NCBI RefSeq assembly: GCF_000176135.1
Contig: NZ_ACZN01000017.1
Location: 496,001 to 560,000 of the forward strand
Origin: Vibrio coralliilyticus ATCC BAA-450
GTDB taxonomy: Bacteria > Pseudomonadota > Gammaproteobacteria > Enterobacterales > Vibrionaceae
Direction: 5' to 3'
DNA length: 64,000 nucleotides
Shown here in pieces: positions 16,949 to 26,621 of this stretch. Position numbers and translations under genes: made by a program. The notes beneath the pieces were generated by a model, which had not been told where the DNA came from, ran no database searches, and worked only from the letters and a program-made list of their open reading frames with translations. Within the stretch, counting starts at the first letter, position 1, and each line of letters opens with the position of its first letter.

Positions 16949-17122
16949 ATGAATACAGAAGACCTAGAGTCTCGCCTTCAAGAGATAACCTACTGGTGCC
17001 GGTTGATTCACGCAGAGCCCGAGAAAAAAGAGGCGATAAGCTACCTCTATGTTCACACACAGCTACTACTGGACGAACTTCAGAATAAGAAACCTACCAA
17101 CCAAGTGATTCACCAGAAATAA
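16949..17122 (+). CDS. Small hypothetical protein, 57 residues
   Basis: Begins MNTEDLESRLQEITYWCRLI and ends NQVIHQK. It is predicted to be helical, acidic at the N-terminus and soluble, with one Cys and a Trp in the first helix. I do not recognise the family. Support for being a gene: an ATG positioned after a palindrome-rich promoter, coding-like codon use, and a strong terminator about 80 bp downstream that would otherwise have no plus-strand client. It diverges from the XRE/YhhQ/QueF operon, so it may be co-regulated with it. Confidence 0.6.
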   Translation: MNTEDLESRLQEITYWCRLIHAEPEKKEAISYLYVHTQLLLDELQNKKPTNQVIHQK

Positions 17123-17203
17123 AACGTTGGACTTGGTCATGACCAAAAGACTCAACCATTAAATGTTTATCAACAGCTGCATTGATAATTGGACTCTAAA
17201 ACA

Positions 17204-17230
17204 AAAGGCTCTCCACATAGGAGAGCCTTT
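17204..17230. terminator. Bidirectional terminator before the GH13 lipoprotein gene
   Basis: 11-bp perfect stem AAAGGCTCTCC/GGAGAGCCTTT, 5-base loop, followed by TTTCG on plus and an A/T run on minus. Confidence 0.85.
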
Positions 17231-17261
17231 TTCGTTTCAGTCGACTTCTTATGACAAATGA

Positions 17262-20200
17262 TTATTTGATTAAAAGAAGTCGCCCTGTCAGAGCTGGAAC
17301 AGAAACCGCACCGGATGTTGCCTGAACATTAATCAGCTCACCACTCATCAAGTCTTCAAATTCGTCTGTCGATTTGACTCTTGTTAAATCGACATTGAGT
17401 GTTTGTTCCGATGTTGATGTGTTCAGCACATAGATGATCTGCTCATCACCATTCACTTTCAGGTCAGCATACAGGTTGTCATCCAACCATAAGTTGCGCC
17501 TCTCACCCGCATAAAGCGCCGGATGTTCACTACGAACCTGCATAATTTGAGTCAGATAGTTTTTCACATCTTGTTGCTCAGCAGTCAGTGTCACCCCAGT
17601 CACGCCTTGCACTTTCGCGCTTGAGCGAGCGACATGATCATCACACAGCCCCTGAGAGGCACAATCTGATGTGACCTTGTCCGAGAAGTTAGCGACTTCG
17701 TCACCAATCTCTTCACCATAGTAGAGTGTGATTGGTCCAGAGTAAGCCGCTAGAAAGCTAAACGCGGCTTTGTGTCGTTTGACTGCTTCACCAAGATTGC
17801 CACGCTGAATCAGGTCACCGAAGCGCAACAAGTCATGGTTACCAAGCATTAAGTTTGGCATCGCATGGTAAGGCGATTTAGCGCGGTTGTTCCACTCTGC
17901 ATCCAAAACACGGGCATTGTTGCTCGCCCCTGATTCTTCAACCGCCAGAGCTTGAACTAAGCCGTAGCGTAACGGGAAGTTGAACGCCGACGAAAGGCCC
18001 GGTTGTGAGTCACTGCCATAGGTTGTTGCCGTAATCTCATCTGCACCTTTCCAGACTTCACCGACCATGTAGCCCAGTGTTCCCCATTGCTTACCAGCAT
18101 TCTTATTGTCCAGTGAGGCTTGCTCTACTGCAGCTCGAATGTTGCGCCATGCCTCAAGTGGAAGCTGATAAGATTGGTCGAGACGCCAGCCGTCAATACC
18201 AAACTCTTTCACCCAATAAGTTGCCACCTCTGTGAAGAAGGCTTCACTCGCTGCATCTGGGTAATTCACATACATACCCGGGTAACCCTCTTCCCCTCTC
18301 AGGCTTGGTAGCTTACCCGTTGGGGAAGGTTTCACACCAGTAAGGTTAGTATGACCGAACACCCCATCTAAAAGCACGTATAGACCTTTAGCGTGAGCAG
18401 CATCAACCAGTTCTTTCAGCTTCTCATTCGTGCCAAATTTAGGATCGACATTGAAGTAGTCACAAGCAAAATAGCCCGTGGCGTCAAGGCGATCATCACC
18501 AGCCTGGCCCGCACAAGAATCAAACACAGGTGTTAACCACAACGCATTCACGTTTAAGCTTGCAATGTAATCAAGACTGTCAATGACACCCTGAAGGTCT
18601 CCATTGTGGTGCGAATTGCCGTAGCCCACACCATAGTTATGGTCTGGGTCTCCATCGACAAATGACTCCACCATCACCTGATAGATCCTCAGATCACAAG
18701 CTTTGCTGTCATCCTGATAGCAGGCATAGTCAAGATTTGTATCTACGACAGATACTACCAACGCGGATTGGTCTGAAGCGTCTAACGTAAATTTGTACAC
18801 GCCTTGCTCGGTCACTGTCACCTTGATATTGCCATTACCTGCATCCTCAAGTGTTACGGAACCGTTGCCAGTTGAGAAGCCACCAAAACCAAGATTGATC
18901 GTACTCCAGTCAGAAGAAGCCAGTTTGAACTCATACTCTCCCGGAGTGAGGTAGCCTTCAAAGGCGTACACACCGTCACCCTGATAGGCCATTTCATCAC
19001 TGGTACTCCAGCCATTCATTGAGCCACGAACGTATACTTTTGTAGAACCGTAAGGCGCGACATCAACTGGCTTACTATCAATATTCAGCCCTTCTCCTTG
19101 CGCACCATTTTGTGTCTGGACAAAGACAGCCGCAGTTAATGGTGGAATAGTGAAAGCGCCGTCTTCAAACTTCGCCTGCTTAACGACTGAATCAGACGAG
19201 GCTTTCAACACAGGATGCAACTCAAAGCTTTGTGCTCCAGCAATCTGAATGGTTTGTGCTGAAGTATTGGCATTAATCGCAACAACAATTGAGTCGAAGT
19301 TGCTATCAAGGTCTGCGCCTACACTCACCCCATCATTCACCGACATCACAATCATGCCCGGTAATGTCGACGGCCCAGTATTATGGAAACGTACACGCTT
19401 CAAGACTTGCTCTTCACTCACTAAACGAAGCAATGGCGTGCCGGAACGAATCTTCAGCAGTTCCTTGAAGACCTTGTCTGTCCAAGCAATATGCTCCGGA
19501 GTTGCCACGGTATTCGGGTTGCTAATGATTGATTGGATAGCACTCCAGTTAGCCTGATCTTTGTCAGCACGTGGCAGACCAATGTTCCAGTTATTCGTCT
19601 GCTTACTGAAATCGACTTTGTTGTACCAATCACCACTGTCGTAACTATCGCGTTCCATGGATTTAGAGCGTAGTAATTCAGACCCCATGTGCAAGAATGG
19701 TACACCTTGTCCGAGCATTACAGTTGATAGACCTACGATCTGCATCCGTGCACGGTCTGCTGGCGTAGCGCTGGCATCGGCTTTGTACTGGTTGAAATCC
19801 CACAACGTTTGGTTGTCATGCTTTGAAACATAGTTAATGGATTCCTGAGGATCGAGCGTATAAGCCGCACCTTGCCCTCCGTACTGGAAGTCACGACCGT
19901 ACACAGTGGCACCGCTATACGTTTCTAACGGGTAGTTTTGCAGATTACCTGTCATACCGTAACGGATAAGATCCATCTTCGATTTCAGATCATCATTGAA
20001 TCGGCTACCCGCATTAGCAAAACCCGGATTTTCAAGCAAGGCATCACCACTATCGAATGGACCACCACCGCGTACACCATCACGTAGACGATCGTTGTAA
20101 GTCCCTATGCCTGTACCCGCCATCGGCCATTGGGTTGCGTTTTCACCACGTTGACCATCAGCAACTTCACCAAAGTTCCAACCTTCGCCATAGAACCAAG

Positions 20201-23200
20201 TGTCTTCATCTACTAACTTGGTTTTCTCATACACGTGCAGCATGCTCGACTTCATCAGGTGTCCCATCAAATCGAAGCGGAAGCCATCGATCTTATAGTC
20301 CTGAGCCCACATCACTACACTGTCTGCCACCAGTTTCTCGAACATGCGGTTCTCAGACGCAGTGTTATCACAACAGGTTGAGTTCTCGACAGCACCCGTG
20401 ATCGGATTCAGGCGATGGTAGTAACCTGGCACCGCTTTATCGAGCACAGATTTATCATACAAGCCTGACGAATAGGTGTGGTTGTAGACAACATCCTGTA
20501 CCACTCTGAAGCCCATATCGTGAAGCTTCTGCACCATCTGACGATACTCACGAATACGCGAAATGCCATCTTTTGCAACAGCATAGCTGCCTTCTGGTGC
20601 GTTGTAGTGGAATGGGTCATAACCCCAGTTGAATCCATCCAGTGGACGAACATCTGCGAGCAATGCCTGTGCTTCGCCACTGTTAGGGTCCGTTTGTTCT
20701 AACAAAGACAGAATGGTTGCACCGCGTGAAGTACCATCGCTACACAACTTGGCATCAGGATTAATGCCGCAAAGTTTTTCTACGGTATCGGTCAGATTCA
20801 CCGTCTTCGCTGGATCTTCAGGGATGGAAGCCAAATCGTAAGTCGGTAGAAGATGGATCGTTGTCAGGCCAGCTTCTTTTAACGACTTCAACTGCTTAAC
20901 ACTGTCGCGTTCATCTTCTAAGAAGGCCAGATACTTACCGTTGTTTGCTGGTGTACCCTGCGTATCGCTGACACTAAAGTCACGTACATGGAGCTCGTAA
21001 ATGATGTGATCTTCTGGATTCTCCAGCTCTGGAATCGATTGACTGTCCCAACCTGCCGGTTTGGTTTCATCATCGGTGAGATCAACCAGTTGAGAGTGCA
21101 AACTGGACGTACTCAGAGAGAGAGAATAAGGGTCAGTAGTCATCATCCACTCAACGTGGTCGGTTTTCGGATGGTAAGCCTTCACACGGTAACGATAGAA
21201 CACATTCTTCAGTGAAGCATCGCCTTGGTAATGCCAGATGCCAGTTGCTGAGTCGACAGTCAAACTGAATGGCGATTGTGCGATTAGTGCTTTATCCTGA
21301 TCGTACAAATACAGTTCAACATCTTGAGCTGTTGGCGCCCAAAGCGCAAAGTTCGCACTATCGCCTTCAATCCAGCTACCCAATTTAGCTTCATCCGCAT
21401 CATTTGGTCCTGCGGTGTAAAGCGTGTCGACAACACCCGGAATCTGGACACGAGTTGCGACCAACGGTTTGCCTTCATCATCGAGTGCCACTGCAATTAG
21501 CTGTGTTTTCAGCAACGCTTTAGCCGTCTCAGTATCAACATCCAGATAGAAACCGACACGATCTTTCAGGTGTGGGAAGTCAGGATTGTCAACGTTGCCA
21601 GCAAATGAAATGTCGTACTTGATAAACTGTTCTGGCTGGTTGATATCACCATTACCCGCAGCACGACTCCAGATTTGATAACTGGCTGCTTCACTATGAT
21701 CAAACCAAGCAATGGAATTAACATCGAGCCAGTGAGCCGCTGCACCATCAAGTTTCACCACAATTTGCTCATCTGGTGAGTATTTAACGACTGAGCTACC
21801 GTGTGTCGTATAAAGTGTATTACCTTTAGCAAATTCAGCCTTCAGATCATCACCGCCCAGCGCTTTTTCGTCACCTTTGTGCACGATGAAGTTCATACAT
21901 GCACCGTGATCGGATTTCAGTGGTACAACATACTTAGCACCATATTGCGGGTCGATTTCTCCCCAAGCGTATGGGTTGCCCCAATCTACGCCGTTTAAGG
22001 CGTCAGCCGACACTGCGTCACAAGATGCGTTATTCCACAGGTGCAGCCCCCAGTCCGCGTAATTACCGTCATCTCGTTTGTAGTAAATGATCGATTCAGA
22101 ATAAACAGGGGCAGGCTCGGATGAACTGTTATCTGGGCTGGTTGGGTTTGGATCGATGCTGTCTGGAATCCCATCTCCATCATCGTCGCTAGAGGCAAAG
22201 TCTCCTAGCCCATCGCCATTGGTGTCTTTACTTTCAAATCGATCTTCCGGGAACGCGTCCATGCCATTGTCGGCACCATCACCATCAATATCACTATCTT
22301 CGCTGTCAGTGATGCCATCACCATCACGATCGGCAGGTTGACTGGATGCCGAGTAAGGGTCGGTTCCTAAACGAGTTTCTTCTTCATTACTCCAACCGTC
22401 ACCGTCGATATCTGAATCATGCGCATCTGGGATTTTGTCGCCATCCAGATCGGAGGGGAAGCTCGCCGATGAGTAGGGGTCGCTAGCGAGTTCTAACTCG
22501 ACAACATCGCTGAAACCATCATTATCATCGTCCGTATCCGCATGATCGCCAATTCCGTCATTATCGGCATCTGCCGACTCTTTAATATCGGTTGGGAACA
22601 GATCAATCGCATCGGCTACGCCGTCACCATCGCTATCTTGCGCGATAACCGGCACACCTTGCTCATCCAGCATTAACGTCTTGTTAAGCAGTTCATTACG
22701 ACCACGTTTAAGCTCTTTTCCTAATGCTTTACTGCCCAGCTCCAACGTATCCGCCAGCGCTTCCATATCTTGCTCTTCAACGGTTTCTGGCAGTAATTGC
22801 GTTAACGCCTTCGCGCTTCTTGCGACGACCACCTCTTTCTGATCAATATAATCGCTTTCAATATCTAGGTGTGGCTGTTTGAGTTGTCGACGCAGTTTGC
22901 GCAATGCTTTACGTTCGCTGACACCTTGCTGCATTTGCGCAGCAATGTAAGTCGAGAATGGTGTGACCAAAGAGTAATGGCTCGGTGCCATCAAGGTATA
23001 GTCTCTTGTCACAGCGACACCCGGAATATCAGCGTCAATCGATACGCCTCGTTGGGTTTTAGCGACAAGATAAACGTCTTCGTCTTCGATATTTAGACCT
23101 TCAAGGTCAATGGCAGCATATCCGTCTTTATCAGTGACGGCTGACGGTTCATAACGGTCTTGTCGACCATTTCCGTTGACGTCCAGCCAGACAGATGCCT

Positions 23201-23306
23201 TTTCGATGTAGCCATCCATCACGTTGACTTCTAGCGGGTCATTACAACCTGCCAAAAGCCCAAGTGACGCCATAGCTAGGCTCAGTTTTGTTAGCTTGAT
23301 GTTCAT
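17262..23306 (-). CDS. Double-GH13 amylopullulanase lipoprotein (pullulanase plus alpha-amylase)
   Basis: 2,014 residues. Order: signal peptide with lipobox LLAGC (Cys about 20); a 200-residue helical region; Asp-rich calcium-binding thrombospondin-3-like repeats (DSDGDGVAD, DLDGDKIPD, DRDGDGITD and others, about 222-390); a pullulanase-associated PUD domain (YYKRDDGNYADWGLHLW, about 405); pullulanase N-domains and CBM48; a first GH13 domain of the pullulanase type (YNHTYSSG, GFRFDLMGH near 1012, GEGWNFG near 1040, SKHDNQTLWD near 1162); a CBM-like beta domain (VYVRGSMNGWS, about 1430); then a complete second GH13 alpha-amylase domain (DLRIYQVMVESF, GWRLDQSY near 1705, GEVWKG near 1747, GNHDLLRFGD near 1820). 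It should cut alpha-1,6 and alpha-1,4 links at the cell surface. ATG 23306 is preferred over 23318 because GGAAA precedes it. MalT-like boxes lie upstream. Confidence 0.93.
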   Translation of the reverse strand: MNIKLTKLSLAMASLGLLAGCNDPLEVNVMDGYIEKASVWLDVNGNGRQDRYEPSAVTDKDGYAAIDLEGLNIEDEDVYLVAKTQRGVSIDADIPGVAVTRDYTLMAPSHYSLVTPFSTYIAAQMQQGVSERKALRKLRRQLKQPHLDIESDYIDQKEVVVARSAKALTQLLPETVEEQDMEALADTLELGSKALGKELKRGRNELLNKTLMLDEQGVPVIAQDSDGDGVADAIDLFPTDIKESADADNDGIGDHADTDDDNDGFSDVVELELASDPYSSASFPSDLDGDKIPDAHDSDIDGDGWSNEEETRLGTDPYSASSQPADRDGDGITDSEDSDIDGDGADNGMDAFPEDRFESKDTNGDGLGDFASSDDDGDGIPDSIDPNPTSPDNSSSEPAPVYSESIIYYKRDDGNYADWGLHLWNNASCDAVSADALNGVDWGNPYAWGEIDPQYGAKYVVPLKSDHGACMNFIVHKGDEKALGGDDLKAEFAKGNTLYTTHGSSVVKYSPDEQIVVKLDGAAAHWLDVNSIAWFDHSEAASYQIWSRAAGNGDINQPEQFIKYDISFAGNVDNPDFPHLKDRVGFYLDVDTETAKALLKTQLIAVALDDEGKPLVATRVQIPGVVDTLYTAGPNDADEAKLGSWIEGDSANFALWAPTAQDVELYLYDQDKALIAQSPFSLTVDSATGIWHYQGDASLKNVFYRYRVKAYHPKTDHVEWMMTTDPYSLSLSTSSLHSQLVDLTDDETKPAGWDSQSIPELENPEDHIIYELHVRDFSVSDTQGTPANNGKYLAFLEDERDSVKQLKSLKEAGLTTIHLLPTYDLASIPEDPAKTVNLTDTVEKLCGINPDAKLCSDGTSRGATILSLLEQTDPNSGEAQALLADVRPLDGFNWGYDPFHYNAPEGSYAVAKDGISRIREYRQMVQKLHDMGFRVVQDVVYNHTYSSGLYDKSVLDKAVPGYYHRLNPITGAVENSTCCDNTASENRMFEKLVADSVVMWAQDYKIDGFRFDLMGHLMKSSMLHVYEKTKLVDEDTWFYGEGWNFGEVADGQRGENATQWPMAGTGIGTYNDRLRDGVRGGGPFDSGDALLENPGFANAGSRFNDDLKSKMDLIRYGMTGNLQNYPLETYSGATVYGRDFQYGGQGAAYTLDPQESINYVSKHDNQTLWDFNQYKADASATPADRARMQIVGLSTVMLGQGVPFLHMGSELLRSKSMERDSYDSGDWYNKVDFSKQTNNWNIGLPRADKDQANWSAIQSIISNPNTVATPEHIAWTDKVFKELLKIRSGTPLLRLVSEEQVLKRVRFHNTGPSTLPGMIVMSVNDGVSVGADLDSNFDSIVVAINANTSAQTIQIAGAQSFELHPVLKASSDSVVKQAKFEDGAFTIPPLTAAVFVQTQNGAQGEGLNIDSKPVDVAPYGSTKVYVRGSMNGWSTSDEMAYQGDGVYAFEGYLTPGEYEFKLASSDWSTINLGFGGFSTGNGSVTLEDAGNGNIKVTVTEQGVYKFTLDASDQSALVVSVVDTNLDYACYQDDSKACDLRIYQVMVESFVDGDPDHNYGVGYGNSHHNGDLQGVIDSLDYIASLNVNALWLTPVFDSCAGQAGDDRLDATGYFACDYFNVDPKFGTNEKLKELVDAAHAKGLYVLLDGVFGHTNLTGVKPSPTGKLPSLRGEEGYPGMYVNYPDAASEAFFTEVATYWVKEFGIDGWRLDQSYQLPLEAWRNIRAAVEQASLDNKNAGKQWGTLGYMVGEVWKGADEITATTYGSDSQPGLSSAFNFPLRYGLVQALAVEESGASNNARVLDAEWNNRAKSPYHAMPNLMLGNHDLLRFGDLIQRGNLGEAVKRHKAAFSFLAAYSGPITLYYGEEIGDEVANFSDKVTSDCASQGLCDDHVARSSAKVQGVTGVTLTAEQQDVKNYLTQIMQVRSEHPALYAGERRNLWLDDNLYADLKVNGDEQIIYVLNTSTSEQTLNVDLTRVKSTDEFEDLMSGELINVQATSGAVSVPALTGRLLLIK

Positions 23307-23403
23307 TTTTATTTCCATTTATATTCACGTTCCACGAGCGATAAACTTTTCTGTTTGGTTAAATCGCTTCAAGCTAACGTTATATTTTTAAAACAGTTAA
23401 TTT

Positions 23404-23450
23404 CCTCATCCTATAAAACTGATTGAGTAGGCGTAGACGGAGGGGAGGAG
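23404..23450. promoter_or_regulatory. MalT-like boxes in the 400-bp gap upstream of the amylopullulanase gene
   Basis: GGGGAGGAG at 23442-23450 (plus) and TAGGATGAGG on the minus strand at 23404-23413 resemble the MalT consensus GGGGAKGAGG. They lie 100-145 bp before the start codon. The rest of 23307-23706 shows no gene. Maltotriose-dependent activation by MalT is inferred. Confidence 0.6.
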
Positions 23451-23706
23451 AAAAAATTTTAGAATCAGGCTCACAATTACAGCCCTGAAAACGATCGAAA
23501 AATTACTCAGATGATGTGCAATCAGTGAGAAATCTGACACTTTGTAGTGACGAATAAACCAACCGCTGTAGGATTACAACAAGCTGTTTCAATGTTAAGA
23601 AATTGGATCTTTAACCCAAACTGATGTCAGGTAAACAAAAGGGAATTTTGATTCATGCGATATCGGTGGCAAAGTAGCGATTACCCTACCACCTCACTTC
23701 CATCAA

Positions 23707-24186
23707 TCACTGATTTGCGAGCAGTACTTTTCGCATCATATTAGCCAGCTGGGCTTTTTCTTGTTCATCAAACATGCTCAACATTCCGTTCATATTTGAT
23801 AAGTGTGATGCTAAAGCCTCATCGACTAATTGAGCGCCCTGCTGGGTAAGCGTTACTTTACAACTGCGTCTATCATCGCCACTTGCTAATCGCTCAACCA
23901 AGCCTCGTTGAACCAACTTTTCAATCCGAGTGCTCATAGCGCCTGAGGAAATCATCAGGGTTTTGTACATTTCAGTCGGGGTCAGCGGTTGCTGATTTCG
24001 CATTAATGTCGCGAGAATATCAAACTCCAACATACTCAGTTGATGCTGCTTAAACACATGTTCCAATTGACTGTGCCAGAGCCCATGAACACGCATCAGT
24101 CTACCGACAATTCCCATGTCAGAACAATCCAACTCAGGCTTCACATCGCCCCACTGCTTCAAGATGTGGTCGACAGGATCTTGCAT
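23707..24186 (-). CDS. MarR-family transcriptional regulator
   Basis: 159 residues with the MarR winged helix at about 45-120 (PLTPTEMYKTLMISSGAMSTRIEKLVQRGLVERLAS, then DRRSCKVTLTQQG in the wing). MarR dimers repress divergent efflux genes until a small phenolic or antibiotic ligand binds. It is divergent from a DMT exporter gene with two palindromes between them. ATG 24186 follows GAGGGATGAGAT. Confidence 0.93.
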   Translation of the reverse strand: MQDPVDHILKQWGDVKPELDCSDMGIVGRLMRVHGLWHSQLEHVFKQHQLSMLEFDILATLMRNQQPLTPTEMYKTLMISSGAMSTRIEKLVQRGLVERLASGDDRRSCKVTLTQQGAQLVDEALASHLSNMNGMLSMFDEQEKAQLANMMRKVLLANQ

Positions 24187-24203
24187 ATCTCATCCCTCTA
24201 CTA

Positions 24204-24292
24204 ATTTATCTTTTCAAAAAGATACTTGATAAAAAGATAAATCACCATTACTTTATAAAAAGTATCTTTCATGAGAGATACTTTTTATAAAG
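24204..24292. promoter_or_regulatory. Two palindromic MarR operators
   Basis: A perfect 17-bp inverted repeat, CTTTATAAAAAGTATCT (24251-24267) with AGATACTTTTTATAAAG (24276-24292), 8-base spacer, and a second, ATTTATCTTTT (24204-24214) with AAAAGATAAAT (24232-24242). One near each divergent start, fitting dual repression by the MarR protein. Confidence 0.75.
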
Positions 24293-24318
24293 ATAGGCTA
24301 CAGCGAAAGGAGGCACCA

Positions 24319-25233
24319 ATGACACGCACACAACGAATAGCGACGTTAGCCATTACGGCATTAGCGCCTATGGTCTGGGGAAGCACTTACATCGTCACCA
24401 CTGAACTTCTGCCTGCCAACAGCCCTTTGTTAGCATCGATGCTGCGCGCTTTGCCTGCTGGGATAGTATTGGTGTTGTTTTCTCGCTCGATTCCAAATGG
24501 AAGTTGGTGGACGAAACTGGCCGTACTTGGCCTACTCAACATCGGATTTTTTTTCTACTGCCTATTTTATGCTGCCACATACTTACCCGGAGGTATGGCA
24601 GCTCTGATTATGTCCATCCAGCCTATTCTGGTTATGGGACTGAGCGTGCTTTTGTTGAGAAACACATTAACTTTCACGCAAATAATCGCTAGTGGTTTGG
24701 GGATAGGTGGCATCGCCATGCTTGTGGTCAATAACCCAGGTCAACTCAATACCTCGGGAGTTGTCATGGGGCTGCTCGGTACCGTTAGCATGGCGCTAGG
24801 CGTGGTGTTAACGAAAAAGTGGGGGCGACCTTCAAACATGTCCCTGCTGAGCTTCACTGGCTGGCAACTGTTGTTTGGAGGGCTGATGCTACTCCCTGTC
24901 GCCATCAGTACAGAGGGGTTACCGCAACAAATCACGTTAACAAATGTTGTCGGTTACAGCTATCTGGCAATTGTTGGCGCCATGCTCGCCTACTCACTCT
25001 GGTTCCGTGGAATTGAAAAGCTCAGCACAGTGTCTGTCTCATTCCTTGGCTTTCTCAGCAGTGTATCTGCTGTGGTCCTCGGTTACTTGATCCTTGGTCA
25101 GACTCTGACCTGGGTTCAACTTATCGGTGCCTTAAGCGTATTAGTTTCAATTTTGCTGGCAGCCTCAGCCCCGACCTATTCAGCAACTAAAACAAACACA
25201 TCATTTATTAATAGTAAAAAGGAACTCGCATGA
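24319..25233 (+). CDS. EamA/DMT-family exporter (MarR-paired)
   Basis: 304 residues, ten membrane helices in two EamA domains; the WGSTYIVTTELLP segment after helix 1 and GIGGIAMLV loop are typical. Start ATG 24319 has AAAGGAGG at optimal spacing; an upstream in-frame start at 24271 lies inside the operator and is rejected. Followed with a 4-base ATGA overlap by an FMN reductase gene, so the two form an operon under MarR control. Substrate unknown, probably a toxic small molecule or amino-acid derivative. Confidence 0.88.
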   Translation: MTRTQRIATLAITALAPMVWGSTYIVTTELLPANSPLLASMLRALPAGIVLVLFSRSIPNGSWWTKLAVLGLLNIGFFFYCLFYAATYLPGGMAALIMSIQPILVMGLSVLLLRNTLTFTQIIASGLGIGGIAMLVVNNPGQLNTSGVVMGLLGTVSMALGVVLTKKWGRPSNMSLLSFTGWQLLFGGLMLLPVAISTEGLPQQITLTNVVGYSYLAIVGAMLAYSLWFRGIEKLSTVSVSFLGFLSSVSAVVLGYLILGQTLTWVQLIGALSVLVSILLAASAPTYSATKTNTSFINSKKELA

Positions 25234-25823
25234 AACTTACCATTATCTCAGGCAGCCAGCGTGCTGACTCACAAAGCCTAAAAGCAGCCCATTATTTATC
25301 GACACTGGCAGAGGCTGATTTTACGAATATCGATATTCTCGATCTCCACCAGCTCAATTTACCGTTATGGAATGAAGGCGTATGGACAGGTAGTGAGGAA
25401 TGGGCTCCTTGGCGAAAGATTGCCACCCAGCTACAAGACAGTGATGCGTTTGTTTTCATCACCCCAGAGTGGCACGGTATGGCAACACCAGCTCTAAAGA
25501 ACTTTTTAATGCTATCGACTGCTAAAGAGATGGCACACAAACCTGCTTTAGCCGTCAGTATCTCGGCCAGTGTTAATGGGGTTTATCCTATTAGTGAGCT
25601 TCGTTTAACCGGCAGTAAGAATAATCACGTGTGCCTGATTCCGGACCACTTAATCTTTCGCAACGTGGAAAGTCTGTTCAATCCAGATGGGAGCGTAAAT
25701 GATGTGAACTTTCATGTTCGTAGTGAGTACACGATGAAGCTGTTATCCGCTTATGCACATGCACTAAAGCCAATACATCGGGATATGGTGGAGGCAGGAA
25801 AGCCATTTCAGTATGGGATGTAA
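25230..25823 (+). CDS. NADPH-dependent FMN reductase (flavodoxin-like quinone/chromate reductase family)
   Basis: 197 residues. It begins with the FMN phosphate-binding loop SGSQRADSQSLKAA at 7-20 and has the FVFITPEWHGMATPALKNFL segment near 75-95 characteristic of the FMN_red family; the usual EYN is EWH here. These enzymes reduce quinones, azo compounds or chromate. Its ATG overlaps the stop of the DMT exporter, so reduction and export of the same class of compound is plausible. Terminator directly downstream. Confidence 0.88.
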   Translation: MKLTIISGSQRADSQSLKAAHYLSTLAEADFTNIDILDLHQLNLPLWNEGVWTGSEEWAPWRKIATQLQDSDAFVFITPEWHGMATPALKNFLMLSTAKEMAHKPALAVSISASVNGVYPISELRLTGSKNNHVCLIPDHLIFRNVESLFNPDGSVNDVNFHVRSEYTMKLLSAYAHALKPIHRDMVEAGKPFQYGM

Positions 25824-25836
25824 AAAGAAGTGAAAC

Positions 25837-25868
25837 ATTCTTGAGCACATTCATCCGTGCTCAAGAAT
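25837..25868. terminator. Bidirectional terminator
   Basis: Perfect 12-bp stem ATTCTTGAGCAC/GTGCTCAAGAAT, 8-base loop, between two convergent genes. Confidence 0.75.
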
Positions 25869-25880
25869 TTAAGCTATTTA

Positions 25881-26447
25881 TCAGCCTTTGACATTCGGCT
25901 GATAATGATACCTTTCGATGTTTTCACCAGTAATTACCTGGATTTCAAAAGGCTCACTGGTATCTAAACCATTGGTCGCAAGTTTGGAATCGTTACGCCA
26001 CAGGCGTGATGGGTAATCCATATTTGGAACATCCCCTACAGCATCAAATACACCGCGCTGTACGACTTTTCCATCTTGCACTAATTTAACTTTGTACAAA
26101 TCGCGGCTAACCGAGTTAATTGTTTCACCGTATACTCGTACAATAAATGCACCATTCGAATAAAGAGAATTTAATAGCTGAGTTTGATGCTCAACTTTCT
26201 CTTGCGACCACAGACCACTTTTCGCCTTTTTAGTGTATATCCCTTTTGATTGCTCACGAGAAATATACTCAACAGATGTCACCATAGATTGAGAATTATC
26301 GAACGCCATATTATAAGTAGTGTTATTGACATCAATCTCGAACTGTTTATTTAGGTTATTCGCATCCTTTTGTATAGACGTGCTTGTGCTCTGACAACCA
26401 GTTAGTGCGACTAGTACTAAAGCACTAACTATAGAGCTTCTAAACAT
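25881..26447 (-). CDS. Hypothetical lipoprotein
   Basis: 188 residues. The signal peptide ends in lipobox ALTGC (Cys about 18), followed by STSTS linker-like residues, so it is a lipid-anchored envelope protein. No known domain recognised; the mature part looks beta-rich with a C-terminal TGENIERYHYQPNVKG. Start moved to ATG 26447 because GGAG stands 8 bases upstream and this places the signal peptide at the N-terminus; a further seven codons upstream are open. Single gene, no obvious operon partner. Confidence 0.75.
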   Translation of the reverse strand: MFRSSIVSALVLVALTGCQSTSTSIQKDANNLNKQFEIDVNNTTYNMAFDNSQSMVTSVEYISREQSKGIYTKKAKSGLWSQEKVEHQTQLLNSLYSNGAFIVRVYGETINSVSRDLYKVKLVQDGKVVQRGVFDAVGDVPNMDYPSRLWRNDSKLATNGLDTSEPFEIQVITGENIERYHYQPNVKG

Positions 26448-26578
26448 TGTTACTCCAACAACTGACAATTTAGTTATAAAACGCGGTGATTATACATATT
26501 AACAACTTATATAAAAGTCATTTATGGGAGCAATCTAATACTTATTAACTAATTAGTTGACAAGGTGAATATAATTTC

Positions 26579-26610
26579 GATGTTATTTTGAGTGATGTAT
26601 TAATAACATC
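26579..26610 (-). terminator. Hairpin after flavin reductase-like gene
   Basis: GATGTTATT (26579-26587) pairs exactly with AATAACATC (26602-26610) just past the stop of the minus-strand gene. AT-rich stem, so a weak terminator at best. Confidence 0.4.
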
Positions 26611-26621
26611 ATTGAATTTGT

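Noticed and set aside
16900..17088. 62-aa plus-strand ORF
   Set aside because: Different frame from the 57-aa ORF at 16949-17122 and starts inside palindromic operator sequence.
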